From positions 1 to 43,464 of the forward strand of contig JAJZIR010000003.1 of NCBI GenBank assembly GCA_021810505.1: 43,464 bases of DNA, given 5' to 3'. How positions within the stretch are numbered: the first letter of the stretch is position 1; each line of letters opens with the position of its first letter. The notes below the pieces were generated by a model. It searched no databases. It was not told where the DNA came from and saw only the letters and a list, made by a program, of their open reading frames with translations. This document shows, in pieces, positions 35,243 to 43,464 of the stretch. The DNA is from a bacterium (GTDB taxonomy: Bacteria; Deinococcota; Deinococci; Deinococcales; Deinococcaceae). A program made the position numbers and the translations under genes.

Positions 35243-36301
35243 TCATCCAGAGGTACTGCCCAACTCCACCATGACCTTCATCGAAGCTCGCTTCTGGCGA
35301 TCGGCAAAGTCCAGCGCTTCCCCCGCCGCAGACAGGCCGAAGCGCTGGGTGATCAGGGGCTCCAATTGGACCCTACCGGTAGCTGCCAGCTCCAGAGCCG
35401 CCGGGTAGCAGTTGGCGTAGCGAAAGACACCTCGGATATCCACCTCGCGGCTGGCCACCTGCACGATGTCCAGGGAGACCATGGGGTCGGGCGGCAGGCC
35501 GATCAAAACAGCCACGCCGCCGGGCCTGGGAGCCTGCAGCGCCGAGCGGAAAGTCGCGAGAGTACCCGCCGTCTCGAAGGCGACGTCGACCCCGGGCGGC
35601 GCGCCGCGCTCGGCCGCGATCTCCGCGATCGCCTCCAGGGGGTCCTGAGGGCCCACCAAAACGGTATGGGTGGCGCCGCACTGGCGGGCCAAGTCGAGGC
35701 GGAAGGGCTCGAGATCGGCGGCGATCAGGGTCGTCGCCCCGGCCGCCCTAGCTGCCTGCAAGGTGGTGCAGCCGATCGGGCCGGCCCCGAAGACCGCCAC
35801 CGAGCTGCCCGGCTGCACGCCCCCGCGGCGCGCCGCCCAGATACCGACCGCCAAGGGCTCCAACAGCGCGGCCGTGTCCAGGCTCATCTGGTCGGGGATC
35901 TTATACGCGAAATCCTCGGGCCAGGCCAGATACTCCGCGAAGGCCCCATCGACCGGCGGGGTAGCCATGAAGGTCATCTCGGCGCAGAGGTTGTAGCGCC
36001 CCTGCCGGCAATAGGCGCAGCGGCCGCAGGGGTAGCCCGGTTCCAGCGAGACGCGGTCCCCCACCCGCAGGCGGCGGACCCCCTGCCCCAGCTCGCAGAT
36101 CACCCCCGCCGCTTCGTGCCCCAAGACCAGCGGGCGGTCGACCACGAAGCGGCCGATGCGGCCGTGGGTGTAATAGTGGACATCGGAGGCGCAGACGCCA
36201 ACGCGCGCGGTCCGCACTAGCACCTGGCCGGGTCCGGGCCTGGGAATCTCCCTGCTCTCCAAGCGCAGGTCGCGGACGCCGTGCATCACCGCCACCTGCA
36301 T
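35243..36301 (-). CDS. Zinc-dependent polyol/sugar dehydrogenase (MDR, sorbitol dehydrogenase-like)
   Basis: A 352-residue medium-chain dehydrogenase. Catalytic-zinc residues are in GVCASDVHYYTHGRIG and LGHEAAG; the structural-zinc cysteines lie in CGRCAYCRQGRYNLC; the NAD-binding loop is VFGAGPIGCTTLQAA. The C-terminal RGVFRYANCYPAALELAATG is characteristic of sorbitol/xylitol dehydrogenases. It oxidises a polyol to a ketose with NAD+. Its ATG overlaps the SDR stop (TGATG). It is the last gene of a three-dehydrogenase operon. The natural substrate is not known; the nearby arabinose locus hints at a pentitol. Confidence 0.88.
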   Translation of the reverse strand: MQVAVMHGVRDLRLESREIPRPGPGQVLVRTARVGVCASDVHYYTHGRIGRFVVDRPLVLGHEAAGVICELGQGVRRLRVGDRVSLEPGYPCGRCAYCRQGRYNLCAEMTFMATPPVDGAFAEYLAWPEDFAYKIPDQMSLDTAALLEPLAVGIWAARRGGVQPGSSVAVFGAGPIGCTTLQAARAAGATTLIAADLEPFRLDLARQCGATHTVLVGPQDPLEAIAEIAAERGAPPGVDVAFETAGTLATFRSALQAPRPGGVAVLIGLPPDPMVSLDIVQVASREVDIRGVFRYANCYPAALELAATGRVQLEPLITQRFGLSAAGEALDFADRQKRASMKVMVELGSTSG

Positions 36302-37053
36302 CACCACGCCGTGAACCCCCCGTCGACGATCAGGTTGCTGCCGGTCAGGTAGCTGGCAGCCGGGGAAGCTAGAAAAACCACTGCCCCGGCGATCTCGGAG
36401 GGCGCAGCCAGGCGGCCCATGGGGATCCCGCCCAGCCAGGTCTCCCGCCACCCAGGGGTCTCCAAGCCCCGCTCGGTCAGGGGCGTGGCCACGTAGCCGG
36501 GCGAGACAGCGTTGACCCGCACTCCCCGCGCCGCCCACTCCCCGGCCAGGGACTTGGTCAGCATGATCACCCCGGCCTTGGAAGCGTTGTAAGCGGCCTG
36601 AGCCTGGGGGTGGTTGGACACCACGCCGGACATCGACGCGATGTTCACGACGCTGCCGGATCCCCGCGCGAGCATGGCGCGGCCCACCTCGCGGCAGCAC
36701 CAAAACACACCGTCCAAATTGACGGCCATCACCCGGCGCCAGTCTTCATCGGTGCAGTCCTCCGAAGGAACGTTGTGCACGATACCGGCGTTGTTGACCA
36801 GCAGGTCGATGCGGCCGGACCGTCCCAGTACGGCCGCGACCGCAGCGCGCACCGCCGCCGAGTCAGAGACGTCCGCCTCCAAATAGACGGCAGCGAGCCC
36901 TCCAGCGGCGCTGCGGCCAGTTCCGGGGTTGCGGTCGATGAGGTACAGCTCAGCTCCAGCCCGGCGCAGGGCGCGGGCGATCTCTAGGCCGATACCCTGG
37001 CCTGCGCCGGTCACCACGGCGACCTGACCGTCTAGGGAGAATTGCTCCAGCAT
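36301..37053 (-). CDS. Short-chain dehydrogenase/reductase (polyol type)
   Basis: A 250-residue classical SDR. NAD(P)-binding TGAGQGIG, NNAG, the catalytic Ser (NIASMSG), Tyr and Lys (YNASKAG), and the C-terminal LTGSNLIVDGGFTAW are all present. The sequence style resembles D-arabinitol/sorbitol-type SDRs. ATG 37053 follows AAGGAGGCGCA. It sits between two zinc-dependent dehydrogenases, with 9 nt to the upstream gene and a one-base overlap downstream. Interconversion of a polyol and a ketose is the likely role; the exact substrate cannot be read from sequence. Confidence 0.9.
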   Translation of the reverse strand: MLEQFSLDGQVAVVTGAGQGIGLEIARALRRAGAELYLIDRNPGTGRSAAGGLAAVYLEADVSDSAAVRAAVAAVLGRSGRIDLLVNNAGIVHNVPSEDCTDEDWRRVMAVNLDGVFWCCREVGRAMLARGSGSVVNIASMSGVVSNHPQAQAAYNASKAGVIMLTKSLAGEWAARGVRVNAVSPGYVATPLTERGLETPGWRETWLGGIPMGRLAAPSEIAGAVVFLASPAASYLTGSNLIVDGGFTAW

Positions 37054-37062
37054 TGCGCCTCC

Positions 37063-38079
37063 TTAGTTGGGTTGCACGATCACCTTGAGCGCGTCGGCCA
37101 TCCCAGGGTGGCTCTTGAAATCCAGAGCCTGTTCCAGGCCGGAGACGGGCAGCCGGTGGGTGATCAGCGGCTCCACCCGGACCCGGCCGCTGCGCAGCCA
37201 GGTCAGCGCCGCCGGGACGTTCCCGTTGAGAGAGAAGCTCCCCAGCAGGGTCAGATCGCGGCGGTAGATCTGATAGGGGTTGAGGCGGACGGTAGCTTCC
37301 TCTGGGCCCACCCCGAAGATGAGCAGCCGCCCCCCCACCGCGGCGTGGCGCGGCAGGGCCTCCACCACCTCCGGGCGCCCGGTCGCCTCAGCGACGACTT
37401 CGAATCCGGTCGGCTCGAGGTCGGCCAGAGCGGCCTCCGCCTCCGGACCAGCCCGCAGCGTTCTGGCGGCGCCGAGCTCGCTGGCGACCCTGAGCCGCCC
37501 CTCCACCGGATCGACCACCGTCACGCTGGCCACCCCAGAGGCCAGCAGGCCCTGGAGCAGGAGCAGGCCGATCGGCCCGGCTCCGTAGAGCAGGGCCCGG
37601 CTCCCCGGCTCCGGCCGGAGCCGGAGCATCCCCCAGGCGATACAGCCCAGCGGCTCGGCGAAGGCGGCCACGTCCGCGGGCAGGCCGTCGGCTGGGTAGG
37701 CGCAGGTAGCCGGTGCGACCAGGTAGCGAGCGAAACCGCCGGCGCGGGTCACGCCCAGAGCCTGATATCTCAGGCAGTGCTGGCGCAGGCCGCGGCGGCA
37801 GTGCAGGCAGGTCCCGCAGCTGATCACCGGGTCGAGCGCCACCAGCTGGCCCTCCGCCAGGTCGCGCACGCCGGGGCCCACGGCGTCGATCACGCCAGCG
37901 ATCTCGTGGCCGGGGATCAGCGGCAGGACGGCACCGAACTGGCCGCGGTAGATATGCAGGTCGGTCCCGCAGACGCCGGCCGCACGCACCCGGATCCGCA
38001 CCTCTCCCGCCCCGGGATGGGGCAAAGCTACTTCCTGCAGCTCCAGGCGGCCAGGGGACTGCACCACCGCTGCGACCAT
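37063..38079 (-). CDS. Zinc-dependent alcohol/polyol dehydrogenase (MDR)
   Basis: A 338-residue medium-chain dehydrogenase with catalytic-zinc motifs GVCGTDLHIYRGQFG and PGHEIAG, structural cysteines CGTCLHCRRGLRQHC, and LYGAGPIGLLLLQGL for NAD binding. It resembles sorbitol/threonine-type dehydrogenases. ATG 38079 starts the conserved N-terminus (MVAAVVQSPGRLELQEV). No Shine-Dalgarno precedes it; instead the ATG is at the exact centre of a perfect 32-bp palindrome, and a GTG six codons upstream lies in the loop of another hairpin. It is the first gene of the operon, so translation of the whole set may be controlled here. Confidence 0.85.
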   Translation of the reverse strand: MVAAVVQSPGRLELQEVALPHPGAGEVRIRVRAAGVCGTDLHIYRGQFGAVLPLIPGHEIAGVIDAVGPGVRDLAEGQLVALDPVISCGTCLHCRRGLRQHCLRYQALGVTRAGGFARYLVAPATCAYPADGLPADVAAFAEPLGCIAWGMLRLRPEPGSRALLYGAGPIGLLLLQGLLASGVASVTVVDPVEGRLRVASELGAARTLRAGPEAEAALADLEPTGFEVVAEATGRPEVVEALPRHAAVGGRLLIFGVGPEEATVRLNPYQIYRRDLTLLGSFSLNGNVPAALTWLRSGRVRVEPLITHRLPVSGLEQALDFKSHPGMADALKVIVQPN

Positions 38080-38094
38080 GGTCGCAGCGGTGGT
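38063..38094. repeat. Perfect 32-bp palindrome centred on the start codon of the dehydrogenase operon
   Basis: The outer ends are ACCACCGC (38063-38070) and GCGGTGGT (38087-38094); the centre is GACCATGGTC. Every base pairs with its mirror. In RNA it would form a stem of about 14 bp closed over the AUG, hiding it from ribosomes. As DNA it is also an ideal site for a dimeric regulator. Confidence 0.85.
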
Positions 38095-38108
38095 CACGCG
38101 ACCACCGC
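38087..38108. repeat. Inverted repeat competing with the start-codon palindrome
   Basis: GCGGTGGT (38087-38094) and ACCACCGC (38101-38108) around CACGCG. It shares its GCGGTGGT arm with the 32-bp palindrome, so in RNA only one of the two hairpins can form at a time. On the minus-strand RNA the 6-nt loop contains the upstream GTG. Confidence 0.8.
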
Positions 38109-38120
38109 TCCCGGACGAGC

Positions 38121-38147
38121 GCGCAGCCTCTCCACCGGAGAGGGCGC
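38121..38147 (-). other. Strong leader hairpin upstream of the dehydrogenase operon
   Basis: CCTCTCC-ACC-GGAGAGG with an outer GCGC/GCGC extension and a 2-nt bulge (11 bp in all). It lies about 40 nt before the start codon, just upstream of the competing hairpins, and could be the first element of a structured leader. Confidence 0.6.
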
Positions 38148-38523
38148 AGCTGTGACCGAAGAGACGCCTGGATACGCCACGATTCCCCCCTGCTTCGGGC
38201 CAGACTTCCCGGCCCACCCGCTAGCGGCCAGGCCGGAACGCATCGCCCAGCTCTAGGGTAAACCCAAGCAGCCGCTCCCGCCTAGCAGAGGCTGCGCCCA
38301 GAGGCCGGCCCCTGAGGGAGAGCGGAGGGGCGAGCAGGTGGCCGGCTGCGGATCAGCTCAGGCGCGCTGTTCGCCGGGCCGAGCTCCTCCCGACCCGAGC
38401 TGCCCGGAGTAGGGAACGGCGGGCGGCTCAGCACCACCCTCCCGCTTCGGCTGCGCCCTCACCCGCGCCCGAACCGGCTGGGCAGGCCGGCAGCCGGGCA
38501 CACAGAGCGCTCGCCAGCAGCGT
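38148..38523. other. Divergent intergenic region
   Basis: About 375 bases between the dehydrogenase operon and the M16 peptidase gene. No gene is supported. The operon promoter should lie here on the minus strand but I could not fix it; the peptidase promoter is at the right edge. Confidence 0.4.
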
Positions 38524-38532
38524 TGGTATACT
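38524..38532 (+). promoter_or_regulatory. Extended -10, leaderless promoter of the M16 peptidase gene
   Basis: TGGTATACT: a TG dinucleotide plus the -10 TATACT (38527-38532), ending 6 nt before ATG 38539. Transcription would start at the ATG. No Shine-Dalgarno and no clear -35 are present, as expected for an extended -10 leaderless promoter. Confidence 0.65.
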
Positions 38533-38538
38533 CCCCTG

Positions 38539-41382
38539 ATGGTTCGTCACCGGCTCCTGCGCAGCGTCCAGCTACCCGACTACCAAGCCACCGCCGAGCT
38601 CTACCAGCACCCCACCGGGGCGCAGCACCTGCACCTGCGCCGGCCGGATCAGAACCTCGCCTTCGGCGTCGCCTTCAAGACGCTCCCCAGCGACTCCACC
38701 GGCGTGGCCCACATCCTCGAGCACATCACCCTCTCCGGCTCCCGGCGCTACCCGGTCAAGAGCCCCTTCTTCGCCATGCTGCCGCGCAGCCTGGCGACCT
38801 TTATGAACGCCTTCACCAGCCTGGACTGGACCCTCTACCCCTTCTCGACCCGCAACCGCAAAGACTTCAGCAATCTCCTGGGCGTGTACCTGGACGCCAC
38901 CTTCTTCCCGCTGCTCAGCGAGTGGAGCTTCTACCGAGAAGCCCACCGGTTAGAGTTCGCCACCGGGGACACCCGCAGCTCGCTCAGCCTGCAGGGCGTG
39001 GTCTACAACGAGATGAAAGGGGCTATGGCTGCCCCCGCGTCGGTGCTGGAGCGCTCCATCGGAGCGGCTCTCTTCCCCGACCTCACCTACGCGTTCAACT
39101 CCGGCGGGGACCCTGCGTCGATCCCCGACCTCACCTTGGAAGACCTGCGCGCTTTTCACCGCCGCTACTACCACCCCAGCAACGCGTACTTCTACAGCTA
39201 CGGGGACATCGCCGCCGAGGAGGTCCTAGAGCAGATCGAGGAGCTGGCCCTGCAGCACTTCGAGCCAGCCGGACCGGTAGCGGGCGTCCCCCTGCAGCCC
39301 AGCTTCCCGCAGCCCGGAGGCTACGCGGTGCGCTACCCCAGCGACGATCCTCGGGCCGGACAGGTCCTGCTGGCCTGGGCAGCGGGCGACGGGGCGGACC
39401 CGGAGGGCGTGCTGGAGCTGGAACTCCTCGCCCAGGTCCTGATGGGGCATCCGGCCACGCCGCTCTATCAGGCCTTGATCGGCTTGGGCCTGGGAAGCGA
39501 CCTGGCCGACGCCAGCGGCCTACACACCGACTTCCGCCAACCGGTCTTCGCCGTCGGGCTCAAGGACGTCGCCCCCGGCCAAGCCGAGACCATCGAGCGC
39601 TGTGTCCTGGAAACCCTGCAGCAAGCCGCGGACGCCCTAGACCCCGAGCTGGTCCGCAGCGCCCTGCACCAAGAGACCTTAGCCCGCCGGGAGATCAGCA
39701 ACGCCGGCTTCCCTTTCGGCCTCAAGCTGTTCTTGCAGATGGTGAATCCCTGGATGTACGGGGGGGATCCCCTGTCGGTGCTGCGGCTGGACAGCGCCCT
39801 GGAACGCCTGCGCCAAGATCCGGCCCAGCTGGCGAGCAGGATCCGCCAGCGGCTGCTGGAGAACCCCCACCGCGCCCGCATCGAGCTGATCCCGGACTCC
39901 GGCCTGGCCGCCGAGCAGGCTGCCCAGGAGGCCGCCAAGGTGGCCAGCCTGGTGGCCAGCCTAGATCAGGCCGGCCGGGAGCGGATCGCCCAGATCAGCG
40001 CCGAGCTGGCTAGGCGCCAAGAGGAGCAGGACCAGCTGTCGGTGCTGCCCATGCTGGGGCTAGGCGACATCCCCAGCCAGCTGCAGGAGGTGGAGTACCG
40101 CAGCCAGCCGAGCGGCCGCTCCTGGCTGCACCTCTGCCCCCAGCCGACCCACGGGCTGGTCTACGCCGACCTGCGCATCGAGCTGGGCGGCTTGGATGAC
40201 CGGGAAATCGACGCCCTGAGCGGGTACAGCTACGCCCTGACCAGCTCGGGAGCCGGCGCCGATGACTACGTGGCCTTCGCGCGCCGGCTGGAAGCCTTCA
40301 CCGGCGGCGTGCACGCCAGCCTGGGCAGCAGCCTGGGACCGGACGGCAAGTCTCAGAGCACTTTCGTGCGGCTGCGCGGCAAGGCCCTGCGCGAGAACGG
40401 GCCGGAGCTGCTGCGCATCCTCAAGGACCTATTGCTGGAGCCGCGGTTCACCGAGGAGCGCGAAGAGCAGCTGGCCAAGGAGCGGCGAGCGGCCATGGAG
40501 GCCAGCTTGGTCCAGGCCGGCCACCGCTACGCCCTCTCGCTGGCCCGGGCGCAGCTCAGCCCCCTGGGGGCGCTAGCCGAGCGCTGGCAGGGCTTGCACC
40601 AGCTGGACCAGCTCAAGTCCGGCGGGCCCGCCCGCGAGCGGCTGGAGGTCTTCGCTCGGCTGCAGCGGAAGCTGCGCGCCGGGACCGCCCACCTGTGCCT
40701 GACCGCGGAAGCGCCGGATCTGGAGCCCCTAGCGCCCTTGGCGGAGGCGCTGCTCGCCGAGCTGTCGGCCGGCGATCCCCCCGAACCCCTGCGGCTCGGG
40801 GCCTTCCCCACCCAGCCGGTCGCTCGGACCACCAGCGTTCCGGTGGCCTACAACGCTTTGGCCTATCAGCTGGTGCCGTTCAGCCACCCAGACGCTCCCG
40901 CCCTGGCCGCCCTGGCCCACTGGCTCCAGGACAACCTGATGATCCGCGAGCTGCGCGAGAAGGGCGGAGCGTACGGAGGGCACGCCGGTTTCTCGCCGCG
41001 CAGCGGTGTCTTCACCATGGACTCCTACCGGGACCCCAACGTCGCGCGCACCTTCGAGGTCTTCCGCAAGGCGGCCGAGGCTGTCTCGAGCGTGACCGAG
41101 GAGCAAGTCCAGCTGGCCATCCTGTCAGCCAGCCGGGCGCTCGACCCGCTGCTCTCGCCGGATAGCTTAGGTGTCGTCCGGGTCTACGACGATATCGATG
41201 GGTACACCAAGGAGGTCGCCGAGAGCTTCCTGCGCAGGCTCAAAGAGGTCACAGCCGCCGACTTAGTCCGGGTCAGCGCCCGGCTCGATCCCGCGCGCGC
41301 CGCCTACGCCCTGGTCACCGGCCCCCAGCTGCTCGGGGAAGCTCAGGCGGCCCTGCACGGCCTACACAGCCAGCCGGTCTGA
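38539..41382 (+). CDS. M16C (PreP-like) zinc metallopeptidase
   Basis: A 947-residue peptidase of the pitrilysin superfamily, M16C branch, which degrades peptides within a closed two-halved chamber. The inverted zinc motif HILEH (His58, Glu61, His62) and the distal ligand Glu158 (VVYNEMKGAM) are intact. The second half carries the substrate-gripping region (REKGGAYGGHAGFSPRSG, then YRDPN). Its size fits presequence-protease relatives. It has no signal peptide, so it is probably cytosolic. Its mRNA appears to be leaderless. The end is convergent with the ankyrin gene, with only 5 nt between stops. Confidence 0.93.
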   Translation: MVRHRLLRSVQLPDYQATAELYQHPTGAQHLHLRRPDQNLAFGVAFKTLPSDSTGVAHILEHITLSGSRRYPVKSPFFAMLPRSLATFMNAFTSLDWTLYPFSTRNRKDFSNLLGVYLDATFFPLLSEWSFYREAHRLEFATGDTRSSLSLQGVVYNEMKGAMAAPASVLERSIGAALFPDLTYAFNSGGDPASIPDLTLEDLRAFHRRYYHPSNAYFYSYGDIAAEEVLEQIEELALQHFEPAGPVAGVPLQPSFPQPGGYAVRYPSDDPRAGQVLLAWAAGDGADPEGVLELELLAQVLMGHPATPLYQALIGLGLGSDLADASGLHTDFRQPVFAVGLKDVAPGQAETIERCVLETLQQAADALDPELVRSALHQETLARREISNAGFPFGLKLFLQMVNPWMYGGDPLSVLRLDSALERLRQDPAQLASRIRQRLLENPHRARIELIPDSGLAAEQAAQEAAKVASLVASLDQAGRERIAQISAELARRQEEQDQLSVLPMLGLGDIPSQLQEVEYRSQPSGRSWLHLCPQPTHGLVYADLRIELGGLDDREIDALSGYSYALTSSGAGADDYVAFARRLEAFTGGVHASLGSSLGPDGKSQSTFVRLRGKALRENGPELLRILKDLLLEPRFTEEREEQLAKERRAAMEASLVQAGHRYALSLARAQLSPLGALAERWQGLHQLDQLKSGGPARERLEVFARLQRKLRAGTAHLCLTAEAPDLEPLAPLAEALLAELSAGDPPEPLRLGAFPTQPVARTTSVPVAYNALAYQLVPFSHPDAPALAALAHWLQDNLMIRELREKGGAYGGHAGFSPRSGVFTMDSYRDPNVARTFEVFRKAAEAVSSVTEEQVQLAILSASRALDPLLSPDSLGVVRVYDDIDGYTKEVAESFLRRLKEVTAADLVRVSARLDPARAAYALVTGPQLLGEAQAALHGLHSQPV

Positions 41383-41398
41383 GGCGCTCAGAAGCGCC
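41383..41398. terminator. Hairpin between convergent stop codons
   Basis: GGCGCT-CAGA-AGCGCC, a perfect 6-bp stem with a tetraloop that includes the ankyrin stop. It could end transcription from both sides. There is no T-tract, so it is only a candidate. Confidence 0.35.
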
Positions 41399-42056
41399 CC
41401 TGGCAGAGCTCCCAGAACACCGGCGTCCCGCGCAGGCGCGGGTTGCGCTCGGCGATCTCGAAGGCGGTCTGACCCTCCTCGGACTTGGCCTTGCAGCTAG
41501 CGCCAGCAGCCAGCAAAGTGCGGACCAGCTCCTGATCCGGAGCCGACGCGACCGCGTGCATCAGGGCGGTCTGCCCGCGCAGATCGCAGGTTTCCAGCTG
41601 AGCCCCCGCCCGGAGCAGCAACTCCGCTGCCTTCAGGCGGACTTGGCGGACCGCGTGCATCAGGGGGGTCAGGCCGTTGAGGTCCTGCGCCTCTAAGTCC
41701 GACCCGGCCTCCAAGAGCACCTGCACGATCTCCGGGGTGCTCCTAGCCGCGGCGGCCATCAGGGGGGTCTGGCCGTGGCGGCTGCGCGCGTCTAGGCGGG
41801 CGCCGGCGGCGATCAGGGCGCGCAGGGCTTCCACCCGGGTCCGCTCCGAGGCGAACATCAGCGGGGTCAACCCGTCGGGGAAGCTGCGCGCGTTGGGATC
41901 AGCCCCACCGTGCAGGAGCTCCGCGACCACCTCGGCCACCTTACCGTCTCGCACTGCGACCATCAGGGGGCTCAGCCGCTGTTGACCTTCTCTGTCCGCG
42001 TCGGTATCCACATCCACCTCCAGGACTTCGGGCAGTCCGCCACCCTGACCCTTCAT
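41388..42056 (-). CDS. Ankyrin-repeat protein
   Basis: A 222-residue protein made of about five ankyrin repeats of 33-34 residues (for example DGLTPLMFASERTRVEALRA and HGQTPLMAAAARSTPEIVQV, then NGLTPLMHAVRQ, RGQTALMHAVAS). No signal peptide is present, so it is cytosolic. Ankyrin repeats mediate protein-protein binding; the partner is unknown. The start ATG 42056 has only a weak ribosome site (TGTGGACCG). It is transcribed toward the M16 peptidase gene and nearly abuts it. Confidence 0.9.
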   Translation of the reverse strand: MKGQGGGLPEVLEVDVDTDADREGQQRLSPLMVAVRDGKVAEVVAELLHGGADPNARSFPDGLTPLMFASERTRVEALRALIAAGARLDARSRHGQTPLMAAAARSTPEIVQVLLEAGSDLEAQDLNGLTPLMHAVRQVRLKAAELLLRAGAQLETCDLRGQTALMHAVASAPDQELVRTLLAAGASCKAKSEEGQTAFEIAERNPRLRGTPVFWELCQGRF

Positions 42057-42894
42057 CGGTCCACAGGAAGCTCACCCGCAGCCCCTCCATCTTGACACAG
42101 GCGCCATGAGAGGCGCAGCTGCACGCTGGGAGGCGGAGCCGAGCGAGGTCAGGGAGTTTTCAGCCAGGCCGCCGGCGCCCCGCGCTGGAACCGCGATGCC
42201 CGGGCTCCCGCACTTATAGAGACTCGGTAGAGAGCCGGGGTCCCCCGACGGGACACCGGAACCGTGGCTTCTGCGCGGGGGCAGCCGACCCAGCGCCGAG
42301 GCCGGGTCGCCGCCTACCTCCTGCTCGGGCTCAAGAGCTCCTACCGCCACCTCCGGGTGCGGCGGTAGGAGCAGCCGGTAGCCCGGGGAACCGCGCGCCG
42401 CCGCGCCGCGCTGTCTGCGGCCGGCCTCCGGGGGTTCTCACCGCCCGCTAGCTCCGGGAGGGGCCGCGCGCGGCCCGGGGAGGGTGCGGGCGGGCGGGTC
42501 AGCCCTCCGCCCAGCCGCGGCTGAGCTGGGCGGCCCGGGAGAGGGTAGCTTTCGGCCGGCCGGAATGGGCCCAATACCGCCGAGAAGCGGCGGGGCTGCG
42601 CGGTAGCAGCCACCGAGGGCGGCGCAGCTCGGTAACCAGGCTGGCCCCTCAGCCGTCGCCGAGTCCGAGTCAGGGGAGCTGAGTCGGGGCGAGCCCCGCC
42701 GCCCACCTCACTCCAGGGGAGCTGGACTCGTTGGCCAGCTCGGAGCCAGGAAAGACCGAAGAGCGCTCGGGATAGCCGGTGCCGTGGACCTCGGTCGGCT
42801 CCCTCCTGCAGACGGCAGCCCACCGTTCGCTCCCGCTACCGAGCTGCGCAGGTCAGAGCCGCTTCCCGTCAACCCAGGGCAGCACTGGTCAGGG
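42057..42894. other. Gene-poor stretch with strong inverted repeats
   Basis: Over 800 bases without a supported gene. Open frames are proline/arginine-rich and lack ribosome sites. Several GC-rich inverted repeats occur, the strongest at 42337-42372 and another (GCCCAGC ... GCTGGGC) near 42511-42533. Confidence 0.45.
42337..42372. repeat. Perfect 12-bp stem with a 12-nt loop
   Basis: GCTCCTACCGCC (42337-42348) and GGCGGTAGGAGC (42361-42372). It lies about 520 bp after the stop of the TIGR03803-repeat gene in its transcription direction. It could be a distal transcription end or a mobile-element trace; no T-tract or target duplication is visible. Confidence 0.55.
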
Positions 42895-43464
42895 TCACGG
42901 GACGATCTTGAAGACGGTACCGACGCCGCTCGTGCCGCCACGGTACGTCGTCCCGTACAGGTCCCCGTTACTGCCAGGAATTAGGGAGGCTTGAGGGTTG
43001 GCGCCGTCAGCAGCGCCACCTGCGAAGTTGTAGATCACCTGCTCGTTCCAGCCGCTGCCGCTAGGGATGAGCTCGAAGGCGGTGCCGTCGCTGCCGCTCG
43101 CGCTGCTATTCGCACCGCCACGGTACGTCGTCCCGTACAGGTTCCCACCCATTTGGATCAGGGGGGCATAGGGGCCAGCGCCATCGCTGCCAGTAAAGCT
43201 GTGGATCACCTGCTCAGTCCAGCCGCTGCCGCTAGGGATGAGCTCGAAGGCGGTGCCGTAGCCGTTCGTTCCGCCACTGTATGTTGTCCCGTACAGATCC
43301 CCGCTACTGCCAGGAACCAGGGCGGCAGAGGGGACAACGCCGTCGGCGCTGCCGCTCCCGAAGCTGTAGATCACTTTCTCGTTCCAGCCGCTGCTGCTCG
43401 TGCTGCTAGGGATGAGCTCGAAGACGGTACCGTCACCACCGCTCGCGCTGCCATTCGCACCGCC
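42895..43464 (-). CDS. TIGR03803-type repeat protein, C-terminal part (partial)
   Basis: The reading frame is open to the window edge, so the N-terminus is missing. At least three tandem repeats of about 45-55 residues are seen, each with GTAFELIPSGSGW-x-EQVIYSF, a GADGANPxASLI segment and GNLYGTTYRGG, ending GTVFKIVP. This is the TIGR03803 (Gloeo/Verruco) repeat, probably a beta-propeller on a secreted protein. The repeats are very alike at DNA level (for example the CCACGGTACGTCGTCCCGTA unit recurs), suggesting recent expansion. An internal GTG at 43374 is not the start; conserved repeat sequence continues upstream of it. Function unknown. Confidence 0.8.
   Translation of the reverse strand, partial: GGANGSASGGDGTVFELIPSSTSSSGWNEKVIYSFGSGSADGVVPSAALVPGSSGDLYGTTYSGGTNGYGTAFELIPSGSGWTEQVIHSFTGSDGAGPYAPLIQMGGNLYGTTYRGGANSSASGSDGTAFELIPSGSGWNEQVIYNFAGGAADGANPQASLIPGSNGDLYGTTYRGGTSGVGTVFKIVP

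Overview
The window is GC-rich, gene-dense bacterial DNA with genes on both strands and many overlapping stop/start codons. The best guess for the host is Deinococcota. Two things point there: a small DUF4384-type lipoprotein of a kind I associate with Deinococcus, and several apparent leaderless promoters (a -10 box of the form TANNNT ending 5-7 nt before the ATG). The assignment is an inference. The beta-propeller lipoproteins and the TIGR03803-type repeat protein are also common in other phyla.

Layout. Positions 1-3730 hold the end of a beta-propeller lipoprotein gene, a decayed TnpB transposase gene, a small toxin-antitoxin pair, and a complete lipoprotein paralogue with its promoter. Positions 3932-14039 form an L-arabinose locus on the minus strand. 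It runs LacI regulator, sugar-binding protein, two permeases, AraB, AraD, AraA, and a GH127 beta-L-arabinofuranosidase. A consensus-like promoter and two LacI-type operators are visible. No ABC ATPase is encoded here, so a shared ATPase elsewhere is likely. Positions 14168-18629 look like one six-gene minus-strand operon: DUF4384 lipoprotein, MazG, RimO, small exported protein, response regulator, histidine kinase. It is followed by a quinone oxidoreductase and a globin-coupled EAL phosphodiesterase (18731-21821).

Positions 22162-33193 look like an accessory defence island. It contains a rearranged remnant of a large XRE-HTH protein, a type IV AbiE toxin-antitoxin operon, and a large Eco57I-class adenine methyltransferase coupled to a SNF2-family helicase. 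That last pair resembles DrmMI/DrmD of class 1 DISARM, but drmA, drmB and drmC are absent. A small frameshifted gene precedes the helicase.

Positions 33254-43464 hold a second full lipoprotein paralogue with a matching promoter, and a three-gene polyol/sugar dehydrogenase operon whose start codon lies inside a perfect 32-bp palindrome flanked by further hairpins. A leaderless M16C (PreP-like) metallopeptidase, a convergent ankyrin protein, a gene-poor stretch, and the end of a TIGR03803-repeat protein follow.

Function. The arabinose locus would import arabinose-containing sugars, release L-arabinose inside the cell, and convert it to D-xylulose 5-phosphate under LacI control. The most unusual items are the hairpin-rich leader of the dehydrogenase operon (38063-38147) and the stand-alone DrmD/DrmMI-like pair.
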